In this document: piece after piece, positions 25,648 through 34,566 of the stretch | Layout of the letters: each line of letters begins with the position of its first letter | How positions within the stretch are numbered: the first letter of the stretch is position 1 | Assembly (NCBI GenBank): GCA_048499805.1 | Contig: JASNZF010000004.1 | Coordinates: 248,001-312,000, forward strand | DNA from: JAWXBA01 sp048499805 | GTDB lineage: Bacteria; Gemmatimonadota; Gemmatimonadetes; Gemmatimonadales; GWC2-71-9 | Reading direction: 5' to 3' | DNA length: 64,000 nucleotides | Notes under the pieces: generated by a model | What the model was told of the DNA's origin: nothing | Databases searched by the model: none | What the model saw: the letters and a program-made list of their open reading frames with translations, nothing else | Position numbers and translations under genes: made by a program

Positions 25648-27420
25648 ATGCCTGGTTCCCGATCCCTGACCCTGGTGGTCCTCGGCCTGCTCGCGGGATG
25701 CACTCCTGCCGGTCCCGATGCCGACCTCCTCATCGTCAACGCCCGGATCTGGACCGGCGATTCGGCAGCGCCGTGGGCCCAGGCACTTGCCGTGCGTGGG
25801 GACCGGCTCCTCGCGGTGGGGGACCGGGCGGCCGCCAACCGGCACCGCGGGGGCCAGACCCGGGTCATCGATGCCGCTGGGCGATTGATCACGCCGGGTT
25901 TCATCGACAACCACACCCACTTCGGACAGGCTGGCGCGCTGCTCCTGGGGGTGAACCTGCTGGACGTGGCCACCGCCGACTCCCTTGTGGCCAGGGTCCG
26001 TGGAGCGCGGGACCGGCTTCCCGATGGCGCCTGGGTGACCGGCGGCGACTGGGGCGCCTATGAGGATTGGGAGGCCGGGAGCAGCGGGAGCGTGTCGACG
26101 ACTGCTTCCGGGGAGCGGTTCAGCCCGGAGCGCAGCCTGATCGATTCGATCACCCCGGCCACCGGGGTCCTGCTGCAGCGCTGGGACCGGTCGGCGTTCC
26201 TGGCAAATGGGGTGGCGCTGGCGGCGGCGGGATTGGACTGTGGCGCCTCGGTCGAGGGGCTCGAGTGTGTGGACGGGGTGCCCACCGGACGGGTGGCAGG
26301 TGTGGCGCTGGCCCGGGTGCGGCAGGCCATGCCGGCCAAGCACGTTGAACAGCGGCTGCGTGAGGCCCGGGTGGCGCTGGCACACCTGGCCGAACTCGGT
26401 GTCACCGGCATCAATGACATCACCGGCCCGGATCAGCTGCCGGTCTACCATGCCCTGAAGGAAAGGGGCGAACTCACCGTCCGGGTATATGCGCGGCCCA
26501 CCCTCGACAAATGGGACGAGCTCACGGCGGTGGGAATTCCGCACGGATTCGGCGACGCCTGGCTGCGCATCGGCGGGCTCAAGGGGTTCGTGGACGGCAT
26601 TCAGGGCAACTCGACGGCCCGGTTCTACGAACCGCAGCTCCACTCCGGGCTGCGGGGCAGCTGGCGTGATTCGACCAATACCGGCGCCAGTTCGGGTCCC
26701 GGGTCGGGGATGGAGCCGGCCGGGAACATGCAACGCAACCTCCTCGGCGCGGACCGGGCCGGCCTCTGGCCGCAAGTCCATGCGATCGGGGACGAGGCCA
26801 TCGACACCCTGCTCACCCTCTACGAGCAGGTGATGGAGGAGAACCCGGCCCGGGAGCGTCGCTATCGCATCATCCACTCCCAGGTCCTGCGCGGCCCCGA
26901 GGTGGCCCGGCGATACGCGCGGAACGGCATCATCGCGGAGGTGCAGCCGTACCATGCGATCGATGACATGCGCTGGATGGAGGAGCGGATCGGGGAGCGC
27001 TCGCGCTGGGCGTATGCCTTCCGGACCCTCCATGACGCGGGCGTCCTGCTGACCTTTGGATCCGATTGGCCGGGGACCAACGCCTCCTGGTACACGGCCA
27101 ACCCGATGCAGATCCTCTACGCCGCCCTGACGCGCCAGACCCTGGACGGCGAGCCGGCCGGGGGATGGTATCCCGAGGAACGGCTCGACCTCGAGGTGGC
27201 CCTCCGGGCCTACACCGCCAACAATGCCTGGGCCGAGGGGGCCGAAGCGGACAAGGGGCGGCTGCGGACGGGGATGCTGGCCGATTTCGTGATGCTGGAC
27301 CGCAATCTCTTCGAGATCCCGCCCGAGGCGATCAAGGATGTCCGGGTGCTCCTGACGGTGGTTGGAGGCCGGATCGTGCATGCCCAGGAGGGGCTGGAGG
27401 CCAGCGACACCGTGCGATAG
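25648..27420 (+). CDS. Lipoprotein amidohydrolase of the YtcJ/ExpA type
   Basis: 590 residues from ATG 25648 (AAGGA upstream). Lipoprotein signal ending LGLLAGC. The metal-dependent amidohydrolase fold is clear: DADLLIVNARIWTGDSAAP, GRLITPGFIDNHTHF with the HxH pair, VHAIGDEAID, FGSDWPGT with the metal Asp, and the C-terminal GRLRTGMLADFVMLD. YtcJ-like enzymes hydrolyse amide or formamide bonds; the substrate is unknown. It should act at the outer face of a membrane. A TAGACT hexamer at 25598-25603 is a candidate -10. Confidence 0.9.
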   Translation: MPGSRSLTLVVLGLLAGCTPAGPDADLLIVNARIWTGDSAAPWAQALAVRGDRLLAVGDRAAANRHRGGQTRVIDAAGRLITPGFIDNHTHFGQAGALLLGVNLLDVATADSLVARVRGARDRLPDGAWVTGGDWGAYEDWEAGSSGSVSTTASGERFSPERSLIDSITPATGVLLQRWDRSAFLANGVALAAAGLDCGASVEGLECVDGVPTGRVAGVALARVRQAMPAKHVEQRLREARVALAHLAELGVTGINDITGPDQLPVYHALKERGELTVRVYARPTLDKWDELTAVGIPHGFGDAWLRIGGLKGFVDGIQGNSTARFYEPQLHSGLRGSWRDSTNTGASSGPGSGMEPAGNMQRNLLGADRAGLWPQVHAIGDEAIDTLLTLYEQVMEENPARERRYRIIHSQVLRGPEVARRYARNGIIAEVQPYHAIDDMRWMEERIGERSRWAYAFRTLHDAGVLLTFGSDWPGTNASWYTANPMQILYAALTRQTLDGEPAGGWYPEERLDLEVALRAYTANNAWAEGAEADKGRLRTGMLADFVMLDRNLFEIPPEAIKDVRVLLTVVGGRIVHAQEGLEASDTVR

Positions 27421-27585
27421 CGCCTGGCGGGCGTGACGGGCCGCACCCAGTCGGCCAAGTCCCTGCAGCCCAAACGGTTACACGGTGTTTACCCGGCAGG
27501 GGTGGTGTCGCTCCCCGCGCTCCGCTAAACTCCCATGTTGTGAGGGAGACGCAGGTCAGGGTACCGTAACCGAAGGAGGCTTGGC

Positions 27586-27837
27586 ATGGATTGGTCAGAT
27601 GTGCTGCGGGACGCAGGTCGGCAGAACCGGAGGGTCCGGATTCGTTTCTCGTATCCCGGGGCCTCGGATGGCAATGTGGAGTACGAGCGGGAGATGGAAC
27701 CCTACAAGATCGAAAACGGCCAGCTGGTGGCCTATTCATATTACCGCGGCGGGTTTCGCACGGTCGACATCGACCGGATCATCAATGTCCAGCTGCGCCC
27801 GGAATCGTTCGAGCCCCGGCGCGCGGTCGAGCTGTAG
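27586..27837 (+). CDS. Stand-alone WYL-like mini-protein
   Basis: 83 residues with AAGGAGG in front. The second half matches the WYL ligand-sensing fold (EPYKIENGQLVAYSYYRGGF, RTVDIDRIINVQL), which normally lies behind a DNA-binding helix-turn-helix. No DNA-binding part is present. It may be a free ligand-binding module. Followed 7 bp later by the acetyltransferase. Confidence 0.75.
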   Translation: MDWSDVLRDAGRQNRRVRIRFSYPGASDGNVEYEREMEPYKIENGQLVAYSYYRGGFRTVDIDRIINVQLRPESFEPRRAVEL

Positions 27838-27844
27838 GACCGCC

Positions 27845-28345
27845 CTGAGCGACACCGCAGCTCCCGTCACCGTTCGTCCCGCTACGGTCGCGGACGTTCC
27901 CCAGATCCTGGCCTTCATCCGGGGGCTCGCCGAATACGAGCGGCTCCCGGACCAGGTCGTGGCCACCGAGGCCCGGCTGCGTGCCACCCTCTTCGGGCCC
28001 ACCCCGGCGGCCGAGGTGCTCCTGGCGTACCTGGGCGCCGAGCCGGCGGGCTTCGCGCTGTTCTTCCAGAACTACTCGACCTTCCTGGCCCGCCCCGGGA
28101 TCTACCTCGAGGACCTCTTTGTCCTGCCGGAGTACCGGGGACGGGGCATCGGCAAGGTCCTGCTTCGCGCCCTGGCCCGCCTTGCGGTCGAGCGCGACTG
28201 TGGACGGCTGGAATGGTCGGTGCTCGACTGGAACGCCGACGCCATCGGCTTCTACCGGAAGCTCGGCGCGGTTGCGATGGATGACTGGACGGTCTTCCGG
28301 TTGACGGGCAATGCGCTGAGCGACCTGGCCGAGGAGGGTTTCTGA
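27845..28345 (+). CDS. GNAT-family N-acetyltransferase with CTG start
   Basis: 166 residues. GNAT motifs: VRPATVADVPQILAFIRGLAEYERL (in part), EDLFVLPEYRGRGIGKVLLRAL with the acetyl-CoA loop, and LDWNADAIGFYRKLGAVAMDDW. This is the diamine/thialysine acetyltransferase-like branch. No ATG, GTG or TTG lies in frame at the proper N-terminus; a CTG at 27845 gives the expected (M)SDT beginning, with AGGA 5 nt upstream. Ends in a TGATG overlap with DUF4286. Confidence 0.85.
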   Translation: MSDTAAPVTVRPATVADVPQILAFIRGLAEYERLPDQVVATEARLRATLFGPTPAAEVLLAYLGAEPAGFALFFQNYSTFLARPGIYLEDLFVLPEYRGRGIGKVLLRALARLAVERDCGRLEWSVLDWNADAIGFYRKLGAVAMDDWTVFRLTGNALSDLAEEGF

Positions 28346-28638
28346 TGCGATACGAAGTCCGGCTCGAGGCCGATCCCTCGATGGCACCCGCCATCGAGGC
28401 CTACATGCGTGGCACCCACATTCCCGAGATCATGGCCACCGGCTGCTTCCAGCGGGCCCACTTCGACCGGGCGGAATCGGGGGTGTTCCGCACCACCTAC
28501 GTGGCAGCGACCCGGGCCGATTTCGACCGCTACATCGCCGAGCACTTCGCCCGGTTCCGCGAGGCGTTCCTGGTCCAGTTCCCGTCGGGCATCATTCCCG
28601 CCCGGGAGCTGTTCACTGAACTGGAAGCGTGGCCCTGA
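28345..28638 (+). CDS. DUF4286 family protein
   Basis: 97 residues. Ferredoxin-like pattern with YEVRLEADPSMAPAIEAYMR, HIPEIMATGCFQRAHFDR and YIAEHFARFREAFLVQFPSG. Biochemical role unknown. Its start overlaps the acetyltransferase stop and the PPK2 gene starts 2 bp after its own stop, so these three form one transcript. Confidence 0.85.
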   Translation: MRYEVRLEADPSMAPAIEAYMRGTHIPEIMATGCFQRAHFDRAESGVFRTTYVAATRADFDRYIAEHFARFREAFLVQFPSGIIPARELFTELEAWP

Positions 28639-28639
28639 G

Positions 28640-29527
28640 GTGGCACGATCATCCCGGAAGGCCGCGTCCCCCACCCCCACCCACCGTTCCCCCCGGGTCC
28701 GGCGCTCGGCCGAGCCGCCGCCGCCTCGTCCGAAGCTCAAGCGCAAGGCGTACGAGCAGGAGCTGGAGCGGCTGCAGGGGGAGCTCGTCAAGCTGCAGTA
28801 CTGGGTCAAGGAGACCCGGGCCAAGGTTGTGGTGGTGTTCGAGGGCCGGGACGGGGCGGGGAAAGGTGGGGTCATCAAGCGGATCCTGGAGCGGGTCAGC
28901 CCACGGGTGTTCCGGGTGGAGGCACTGCCGGCGCCCGATGAGCGTGAGCGCAGCCAGATGTACATGCAGCGGTACATCTCCCGTCTCCCTGCCGGCGGTG
29001 AGGTGGTGATCTTCGATCGCAGCTGGTACAACCGGCTGGGGGTGGAGAAGGTGATGGGGTTCTGCACCGACCAGGAGTACCGGGCGTTCCTGCACGACTG
29101 CCCCTGGCACGAGGCGGAGATGATCGAGTCGGGGATCCACCTGGTGAAGTACTGGCTGGATGTCAGCCCCGAGGAACAGACCCGGCGGTTTCGCGAGCGG
29201 ATGACCGATCCGCGCAAGATCTGGAAGCTCGGTCCGATCGACCTCGAGGCCCACCGCCGGTGGTGGGAGTACACCGCGGCCCGAGAGGCGATGTTCGCGG
29301 CCACCGACACCGAGGTCGCGCCCTGGTACGTGATCCCGAGCGACGACAAGCGCCGGGCCCGGATCGATTGCATTGGCCACCTCCTGAGCGTGCTACCCTA
29401 TGCCGACCTGACCGGGGGAAAGGTGCCCGCCCGCCTGCCGGCGCGGCGGCCCAGGCCCCGGGGAATGCGGGAGTCGGGGCATCGGTATCGGTGGGTGCTG
29501 GGTGGGGAGGTGAGAGGTGAGAGGTGA
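28640..29527 (+). CDS. ppk2: Polyphosphate kinase 2 family protein
   Basis: 295 residues. Walker A is EGRDGAGKGG, Walker B VVIFDRSWYNR, and the lid has RFRERMTDPRKIWKLGPIDL, all typical of PPK2, which moves phosphate between polyphosphate and nucleotides. The N-terminus is a 35-residue basic Pro-rich tail. GTG 28640 is the start that fits, 2 bp behind DUF4286, without a strong ribosome site. The stop codon lies in a 7-bp tandem repeat, so the last residues (VRGER) come from repeat units. Next gene downstream is the kinase-PAP2-PhnD fusion. Confidence 0.93.
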   Translation: MARSSRKAASPTPTHRSPRVRRSAEPPPPRPKLKRKAYEQELERLQGELVKLQYWVKETRAKVVVVFEGRDGAGKGGVIKRILERVSPRVFRVEALPAPDERERSQMYMQRYISRLPAGGEVVIFDRSWYNRLGVEKVMGFCTDQEYRAFLHDCPWHEAEMIESGIHLVKYWLDVSPEEQTRRFRERMTDPRKIWKLGPIDLEAHRRWWEYTAAREAMFAATDTEVAPWYVIPSDDKRRARIDCIGHLLSVLPYADLTGGKVPARLPARRPRPRGMRESGHRYRWVLGGEVRGER

Positions 29528-29580
29528 GGGGTGAGAGGTAAGAGGTAAGAGGTAAGAGGTAAGAAGGGAGAAGGGAGAAG
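29507..29580. repeat. 7-bp tandem repeat after PPK2
   Basis: About ten heptamer units: three GAGGTGA, one GGGGTGA, four GAGGTAA, two GAAGGGA, then GAAG. The PPK2 stop (29525-29527) is in the third unit. All-purine except for T, strand-biased. Confidence 0.92.
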
Positions 29581-29732
29581 TCTGCCGTAGGCCTGGCGCG
29601 GGGGGGGGGCGTGGCGTGGTTCGGCTGGCCTTGCGGGGGGTCGGGCCGGGCGGTAGCCTCCTCGTGCGATTCGGCCGGCTCCCAGTCGCCGCCCCGCCAT
29701 CGTTCCGCGCACCTGCCCCAGGGAACTCGCCC

Positions 29733-32700
29733 ATGTCCGCCGATCTCTGCGACGTCATCCGCGGCACCCTCGGCGACTCGTACCGGGTCGGCGCGGAACT
29801 GACGGGCGGGGGGATGTCCCGGGTCTATACGGCGCAGGACCTGACTCTCGACCGGCGGATCGTCATCAAGGTGCTCCCGCCGGAGTTGTGCGGCGTGATG
29901 AACGTCGAGCGCTTCAAGCGCGAGATCCGGGTGGCGGCCGGCCTCCAGCATCCCCACATCGTCCCGGTCCTCAGCACCGGCGAGATGGAGGGCATGCCCT
30001 ACTACACCATGCCGTTCGTGGAGGGAGAGACGCTCGGGGAGCGGCTCCACCGGACGGGGCCGCTGGCCCCGCGGGAGGCGATCGGCATCCTCCGCGACGT
30101 GGCCCGGGCACTGGCCTACGCCCACGACCGGCAGATCATCCACCGGGACATCAAGCCGGACAACATCATGCTGTCCGGGGGCAGTGCGGTGGTCACCGAC
30201 TTCGGCATCGCGAAGGCGATCAGCCTGTCGCGCGACGTCTCCGGTGGCCACACCCTGACCCAGATCGGGACGGTGATGGGCACGCCGGCCTACATGGCCC
30301 CGGAGCAGGTGGCCGGCGATCCGTCGCTGGATCACCGGGCCGACATCTATGCCTTCGGCTGCCTGGCCTACGAGGTGCTGACGGGACGGCCCCCGTTCGT
30401 CGAGGCGTCGATGCACCAGATGTTCGCGGCGCACCTGTCCGCAGTCCCTGATGAGCTGGAGGCCGTGGCGCCCGGGGTGCCGGGGTCGTTCGCGGCGCTG
30501 GTGATGCAGTGCCTGGCAAAGCAGCCGGCCGAGCGTCCGCCGTCGGCCCATGTCCTCCTGGACCGGATCGAGATGCTCACCAGCGGGGGGGAGCTCGCGC
30601 TGGCGGCCCCCGCCACGCCCGGGCGGGGAAGGGCCATCCCGGTGGGATCGGGTGCCCCGGTGGCGCTGCCCCGGATCCTGTCCACCCGGGCCGGACTGTG
30701 GGTCGTGCTGCTGCTGGTGGCGCTCGCCAACCTGGTGCAGACCACCCTCGACGAACCACTCGCCAGGCTGACCGGGGTGCTCGCCCGGCGCGACGCGGTG
30801 TCCCGGGCGATGCTGGTGCTCGAGTCGGGGGTGCCATTCGCGGGCCAGGACATGACCAGCACGCTCGGCGCCTACAGCGCGACCGTGGCGTACTTCTTCC
30901 TCTTTCCCGCGCTGCTCGTGGCGATCGGCGTGGCGCTGGCCCGGCGCCCCGCCGTGTCGGCGCTTCGCACCCTGGTGGTGGCCGTCGCCTGCAACTACGG
31001 GATCAGCCTCCTGTTCTTCCTCTTCTTCCCGGTGGCGGAGCGATGGTCGGTTCCCGAGTCGGGCGCCACCCTGCTCTCGAACCGCTGGAGTGTCCGGCTG
31101 ATCGAGTGGGTGCGGCCGATGAGCGGGCTGGACAACAGCTTTCCCAGCTTCCACGTCTCGCTGATGGTGGTCGGGGTCCTGCTCTGCTTCCTGTTCGGGC
31201 TGCGGCATCGCTGGGTGGCGGCCTTCGGCGGCCTGGCGGTGATCCTGTCGACCTACCTGCTCGGCATCCACTGGATCGCAGACATCCTCGCCGGCCTCGC
31301 CGTCGGCGTGATCAGCGTGGCGGTGGCGGCGCGGTTCGAGCGCCGGCTCGCGACGGCGGCCCCCTCGACGCCGCGGCAGGGTAACCCGGTGCGCTCCCTG
31401 GCGATCCTGGCGCTGCTGGTGCTGCCGGGACCCCTGGCCGGGCAGAACTCCCTCACCTTCTCGGCGGTGGCGCTCGACGCCGAGACCCGGCTGGCCGACG
31501 ACCGCCTGCGGCGCTACCTGGAGGAGACGGCCGGGGTGGCGCTGGTGGCGGAGGATGCGGCGGAGTACAGCCAGGTGATCAACTACCTGGCCACCCGGCG
31601 CCCGGGGGATGGCTCGTACCTCGCCCGGGTCACCCCCTACGCACTGGTGGCCGCCGAGCTCCTGGGCGCCAACGTGCAGGTGCTCGGGACCTATGTCAGC
31701 GAGGCCACCACTCGCACGACCTACCAGTCCTACTTCGTGGTGGCGCGCGACCGGTTCCCGCGACCACCGGAGCTCCAGGACCTGGTGCGGATGCTGCGCA
31801 CGGCGCCCGCGGCGATGCGCTTCGGGTACCACAGCGAATTCAGCACCTCGAGCTACTTCCTGCCGGCGCTGTTCTTCCGGGAGAACGACATCTTCGACAT
31901 GGCGTCCGGCTCCGAGGAGGCGATCGCCATCCGTGCGCGGCAAGTGCCCGGGGGGAGCAGCGACCTGGTGCGGGCGGTGGCCGCCGGCGACCTGGACCTC
32001 GCGGCGGTGTGGAGCGGCACGGTGGCGGGTTTCCAGCAGACCCCGGAGCTCGCGGCGATCGCCGCCCGGGTCTACTTCGTTCCCCTTCCGGAGATGCTGC
32101 CCAATGACCTGCTGGTGGCGGCCGGCGCGCTGGATTCCACGGTCGGGGCCCGGATCCGGGCCGCGCTGACGGCGATGCCGGACGGGACGATCCGCACCGG
32201 GGACTTCCGGACCTGGAAGCACATCAACGATGCCCCGGAGGCGCGCACCGCGCTGGCGAACCTCCGGTGGCTGGCGCGCGCCGCCCCGGCTCCCGTGACC
32301 GTGGATGTCCAGCGTGCCGGTCCCGATCGGACGGCGATTCCCGACGCCTACCTCCTGGCCGTGCGGCAGGCGGTCCGCCTGACCGGGATGGAGTTCGTCA
32401 ACTTCGACCGGGACTACCACCGGCAGCAGGACTATGTGCTGACCCTGGCACCATCGCATGACGGCTCGGTCATCCTGCGCACCCGGATCGTCGGCGCCGA
32501 TGCGTTCGACCAGGAGTTCCCGATCAGCTTCCGGGACACCGACGGGCTGATGGCCCGGGTCGCGGAGGTGCTCCGCTCCCGGGTGCACCGGGTGCGCTAC
32601 CTGTGGCCGTACCGGACCACCCCGCCGACGATCCTGCGCGACATGCCGCTCGATCTCCGGCCCGGCACCACGGTCTCCGCCCGGATGATCCGGTGGCTCG

Positions 32701-33005
32701 ACACCCGCCGGCATGCCTACACCCAGGGCGCCGAGTTCGAGGCCCAGATCGCCGCCGCCGACCACAGCAAGGTGGAGCTCTCGCCCAGCTTCGTGGAGGC
32801 GGCCGATGCCGATGGCTTCGGCTTCAACCCGATGAGCAACATCTCCTACCGGATCATCCTCCCCCGGGAAGTGGAGGAGCCGCTCCTCTTCCGGATCCTG
32901 ACGGTCGCGCTGGTGGGCTGCCTGGCGCTGGCCGCGATCGCGGCAATGGTGGACCTGAGGGGAGAGGCGAGAAGTGAGAAGCAAGAAGCAAGAGGTAAGA
33001 GGTAG
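29733..33005 (+). CDS. Ser/Thr kinase - PAP2 - PhnD-like fusion membrane protein
   Basis: 1090 residues from ATG 29733. Residues 15-280 are an intact kinase: TGGGMSRVY loop, Lys46, HRDIKPDN (Asp139), DFG (Asp156), GTPAYMAPEQ. A helix at 320-335 precedes a PAP2-like membrane domain (about 375-530) with SFPSFHVS (His474) and TYLLGIHWIADILAG (His513, Asp517), the inositol-phosphotransferase-like branch. A signal-like helix LAILALLVLPGPLAGQ (555-570) leads to a PhnD-type domain (about 575-835: YSQVINYLATRRPGDG, YQSYFVVARDRFP, FGYHSEFSTSS, AAGDLDLAAVWSG). A further domain of unknown type runs to 1040, and a last helix (ILTVALVGCLALAAIAA) ends the chain. The stop is in a 7-bp repeat. Confidence 0.9.
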   Translation: MSADLCDVIRGTLGDSYRVGAELTGGGMSRVYTAQDLTLDRRIVIKVLPPELCGVMNVERFKREIRVAAGLQHPHIVPVLSTGEMEGMPYYTMPFVEGETLGERLHRTGPLAPREAIGILRDVARALAYAHDRQIIHRDIKPDNIMLSGGSAVVTDFGIAKAISLSRDVSGGHTLTQIGTVMGTPAYMAPEQVAGDPSLDHRADIYAFGCLAYEVLTGRPPFVEASMHQMFAAHLSAVPDELEAVAPGVPGSFAALVMQCLAKQPAERPPSAHVLLDRIEMLTSGGELALAAPATPGRGRAIPVGSGAPVALPRILSTRAGLWVVLLLVALANLVQTTLDEPLARLTGVLARRDAVSRAMLVLESGVPFAGQDMTSTLGAYSATVAYFFLFPALLVAIGVALARRPAVSALRTLVVAVACNYGISLLFFLFFPVAERWSVPESGATLLSNRWSVRLIEWVRPMSGLDNSFPSFHVSLMVVGVLLCFLFGLRHRWVAAFGGLAVILSTYLLGIHWIADILAGLAVGVISVAVAARFERRLATAAPSTPRQGNPVRSLAILALLVLPGPLAGQNSLTFSAVALDAETRLADDRLRRYLEETAGVALVAEDAAEYSQVINYLATRRPGDGSYLARVTPYALVAAELLGANVQVLGTYVSEATTRTTYQSYFVVARDRFPRPPELQDLVRMLRTAPAAMRFGYHSEFSTSSYFLPALFFRENDIFDMASGSEEAIAIRARQVPGGSSDLVRAVAAGDLDLAAVWSGTVAGFQQTPELAAIAARVYFVPLPEMLPNDLLVAAGALDSTVGARIRAALTAMPDGTIRTGDFRTWKHINDAPEARTALANLRWLARAAPAPVTVDVQRAGPDRTAIPDAYLLAVRQAVRLTGMEFVNFDRDYHRQQDYVLTLAPSHDGSVILRTRIVGADAFDQEFPISFRDTDGLMARVAEVLRSRVHRVRYLWPYRTTPPTILRDMPLDLRPGTTVSARMIRWLDTRRHAYTQGAEFEAQIAAADHSKVELSPSFVEAADADGFGFNPMSNISYRIILPREVEEPLLFRILTVALVGCLALAAIAAMVDLRGEARSEKQEARGKR

Positions 33006-33028
33006 GAGGGGAGGGGAGAGGCAAGAGG
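32964..33028. repeat. 7-bp tandem repeat over the kinase-fusion stop codon
   Basis: Heptamers GAGGCGA, GAAGTGA, two GAAGCAA, GAGGTAA, GAGGTAG, then degenerate GA-rich units. The stop TAG (33003-33005) lies in the sixth. Same family as the array at 29507-29580 and the same orientation. Confidence 0.88.
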
Positions 33029-33123
33029 ATGTTGTGGCAGGAGCCCAATTCGGATATTGTTATGATTATATCAGATCTGGCGGCGCAGGCGAGGGCCGCC
33101 CCAACGAGAGGCAGGCCGGTTCC

Positions 33124-34566
33124 ATGCAGGAAGGCACCCCAACCACCCGCCTGCCGCCGATCATCCAGGGCGGCATGGGGGTGGGGATCTCCGACTGGCG
33201 ACTGGCCCGGTCGGTCGCGATGCAGGGCCAGCTGGGTGTCGTCTCCGGGACCGCCATCGACACCGTCCTGGTGCGACGACTCCAGGACGGCGATGCGGGT
33301 GGGCAGATGCGACGCGCGATGGCGGCGTTTCCGGTGCCCGGCGTGGCGGAGGACCTCCTCCGGCGCTACTTCCTTCCCGGGGGGCGCCCCCCCGGCGCCC
33401 CCTACAAACTGCTGTCGGTCTGCCGGAAGGGGATGTCCGCCCGGCGTGAGCAGGTGATCATGCTGGCGGCCTTCGTCGAGGTGTTCCTGGCCCGGGAGGG
33501 CCACGACGGCCTGGTCGGGATGAACCTGCTCACCAAGGTCCAGATCCCCAATCTTGCCACCCTGTATGGCGCGATGCTGGCCGGGGTGGATGTCGTCCTG
33601 ATGGGTGCCGGCATTCCCAGGGAGATTCCCCTTGCCCTGGACCACCTGGCAGGACACTGCAAGGCCTCGTTGCGCTTCGAGGTGGAGGGCCTGCCGAGTG
33701 GTGTCGAGGAGCGGCTCGAGTTCGATCCGTCTCGGCACTGGGCCTGGACCCCGGAACCGCTCCAGCGACCGCAGTTCCTGGCGATCATCGCCAGCAACTC
33801 CCTGGCCACCATGTTGGCGCGGAAGGCCACGAGCCGGATCGACGGCTTCGTGGTCGAGGGGCCCACGGCCGGGGGGCACAACGCGCCGCCACGGGGCGCC
33901 ACCCAGTACACCGCAGGTGGGGAACCGGTCTACGGAGAGCGGGATGTGGTCGACCTGGACGCCCTCGCGGCACTCGGGCTCCCCTTCTGGGTCGCCGGTG
34001 GGGTGGGTCGACCCGGGGCGGTGGGGACGGCGCAGGCTGCCGGCGCCGCCGGGATCCAGGTTGGGACGCTGTTCGCCTACTGCGAGGAATCGGGCATGGC
34101 CGACGCGCTCAAGCGATCGGTGCTTGAGCATGCCCTCCGGGGCGAGGTGGAGCTGCGGACCGATCCGCGAGCCTCGCCGACGGGCTACCCCTTCAAGGTG
34201 GTCCAGTGGCCGGGCGACCCCTCGGAGGGGGTGGAGCGCGAGCGGATCTGTGACCTGGCCGGCCTCCGGGTGCCCTATTGGACACCGGAGGGGAAGATCG
34301 GCTACCGCTGTCCCGCCGAGCCGGTGGCGGCGTTCGTGGCGAAGGGGGGAGCCGAGGAGGACACGGTGGGGCGGCGCTGCCTCTGCAACGCCCTGATGGC
34401 GGACATCGGGGCGGGACAGGTGCGCGAGGGAGGCATGGTGGAGCCACCCCTGGTGACGAGCGGGGACGACCTGCGCGACATCGGCACCTTCCTGGCGGGC
34501 CGAAGCAGCTACTCTGCCGGCGACGTCCTCGCGCATCTCCTCGCCCGCGAGCCTGTGGGGGCCTGA
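33124..34566 (+). CDS. Nitronate monooxygenase / 2-nitropropane dioxygenase family protein
   Basis: 480 residues from ATG 33124. FMN TIM-barrel of the NMO family: PPIIQGGMGVGISDWRLAR, VSGTAID, VDVVLMGAGIPREIP, GFVVEGPTAGGHNAPPRG (FMN phosphate and His region) and FWVAGGVGRPG with AGAAGIQVGTLFAYCEESG. It is longer than usual, with a Cys-containing C-terminal part (RRCLCNALMADIGAG). Close relatives are often called enoyl reductase-like or PfaD-like, so an exact substrate is open. Cytoplasmic. The AT-rich stretch at about 33045-33080 may be its promoter. Confidence 0.88.
   Translation: MQEGTPTTRLPPIIQGGMGVGISDWRLARSVAMQGQLGVVSGTAIDTVLVRRLQDGDAGGQMRRAMAAFPVPGVAEDLLRRYFLPGGRPPGAPYKLLSVCRKGMSARREQVIMLAAFVEVFLAREGHDGLVGMNLLTKVQIPNLATLYGAMLAGVDVVLMGAGIPREIPLALDHLAGHCKASLRFEVEGLPSGVEERLEFDPSRHWAWTPEPLQRPQFLAIIASNSLATMLARKATSRIDGFVVEGPTAGGHNAPPRGATQYTAGGEPVYGERDVVDLDALAALGLPFWVAGGVGRPGAVGTAQAAGAAGIQVGTLFAYCEESGMADALKRSVLEHALRGEVELRTDPRASPTGYPFKVVQWPGDPSEGVERERICDLAGLRVPYWTPEGKIGYRCPAEPVAAFVAKGGAEEDTVGRRCLCNALMADIGAGQVREGGMVEPPLVTSGDDLRDIGTFLAGRSSYSAGDVLAHLLAREPVGA

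Noticed and set aside
29163..32984. A 1273-codon open frame on the minus strand opposite the kinase fusion
   Set aside because: It is the antisense of a strongly supported coding frame; its product is His/Gly/Arg/Pro-rich with no domain. Such mirrors are common at this GC content.
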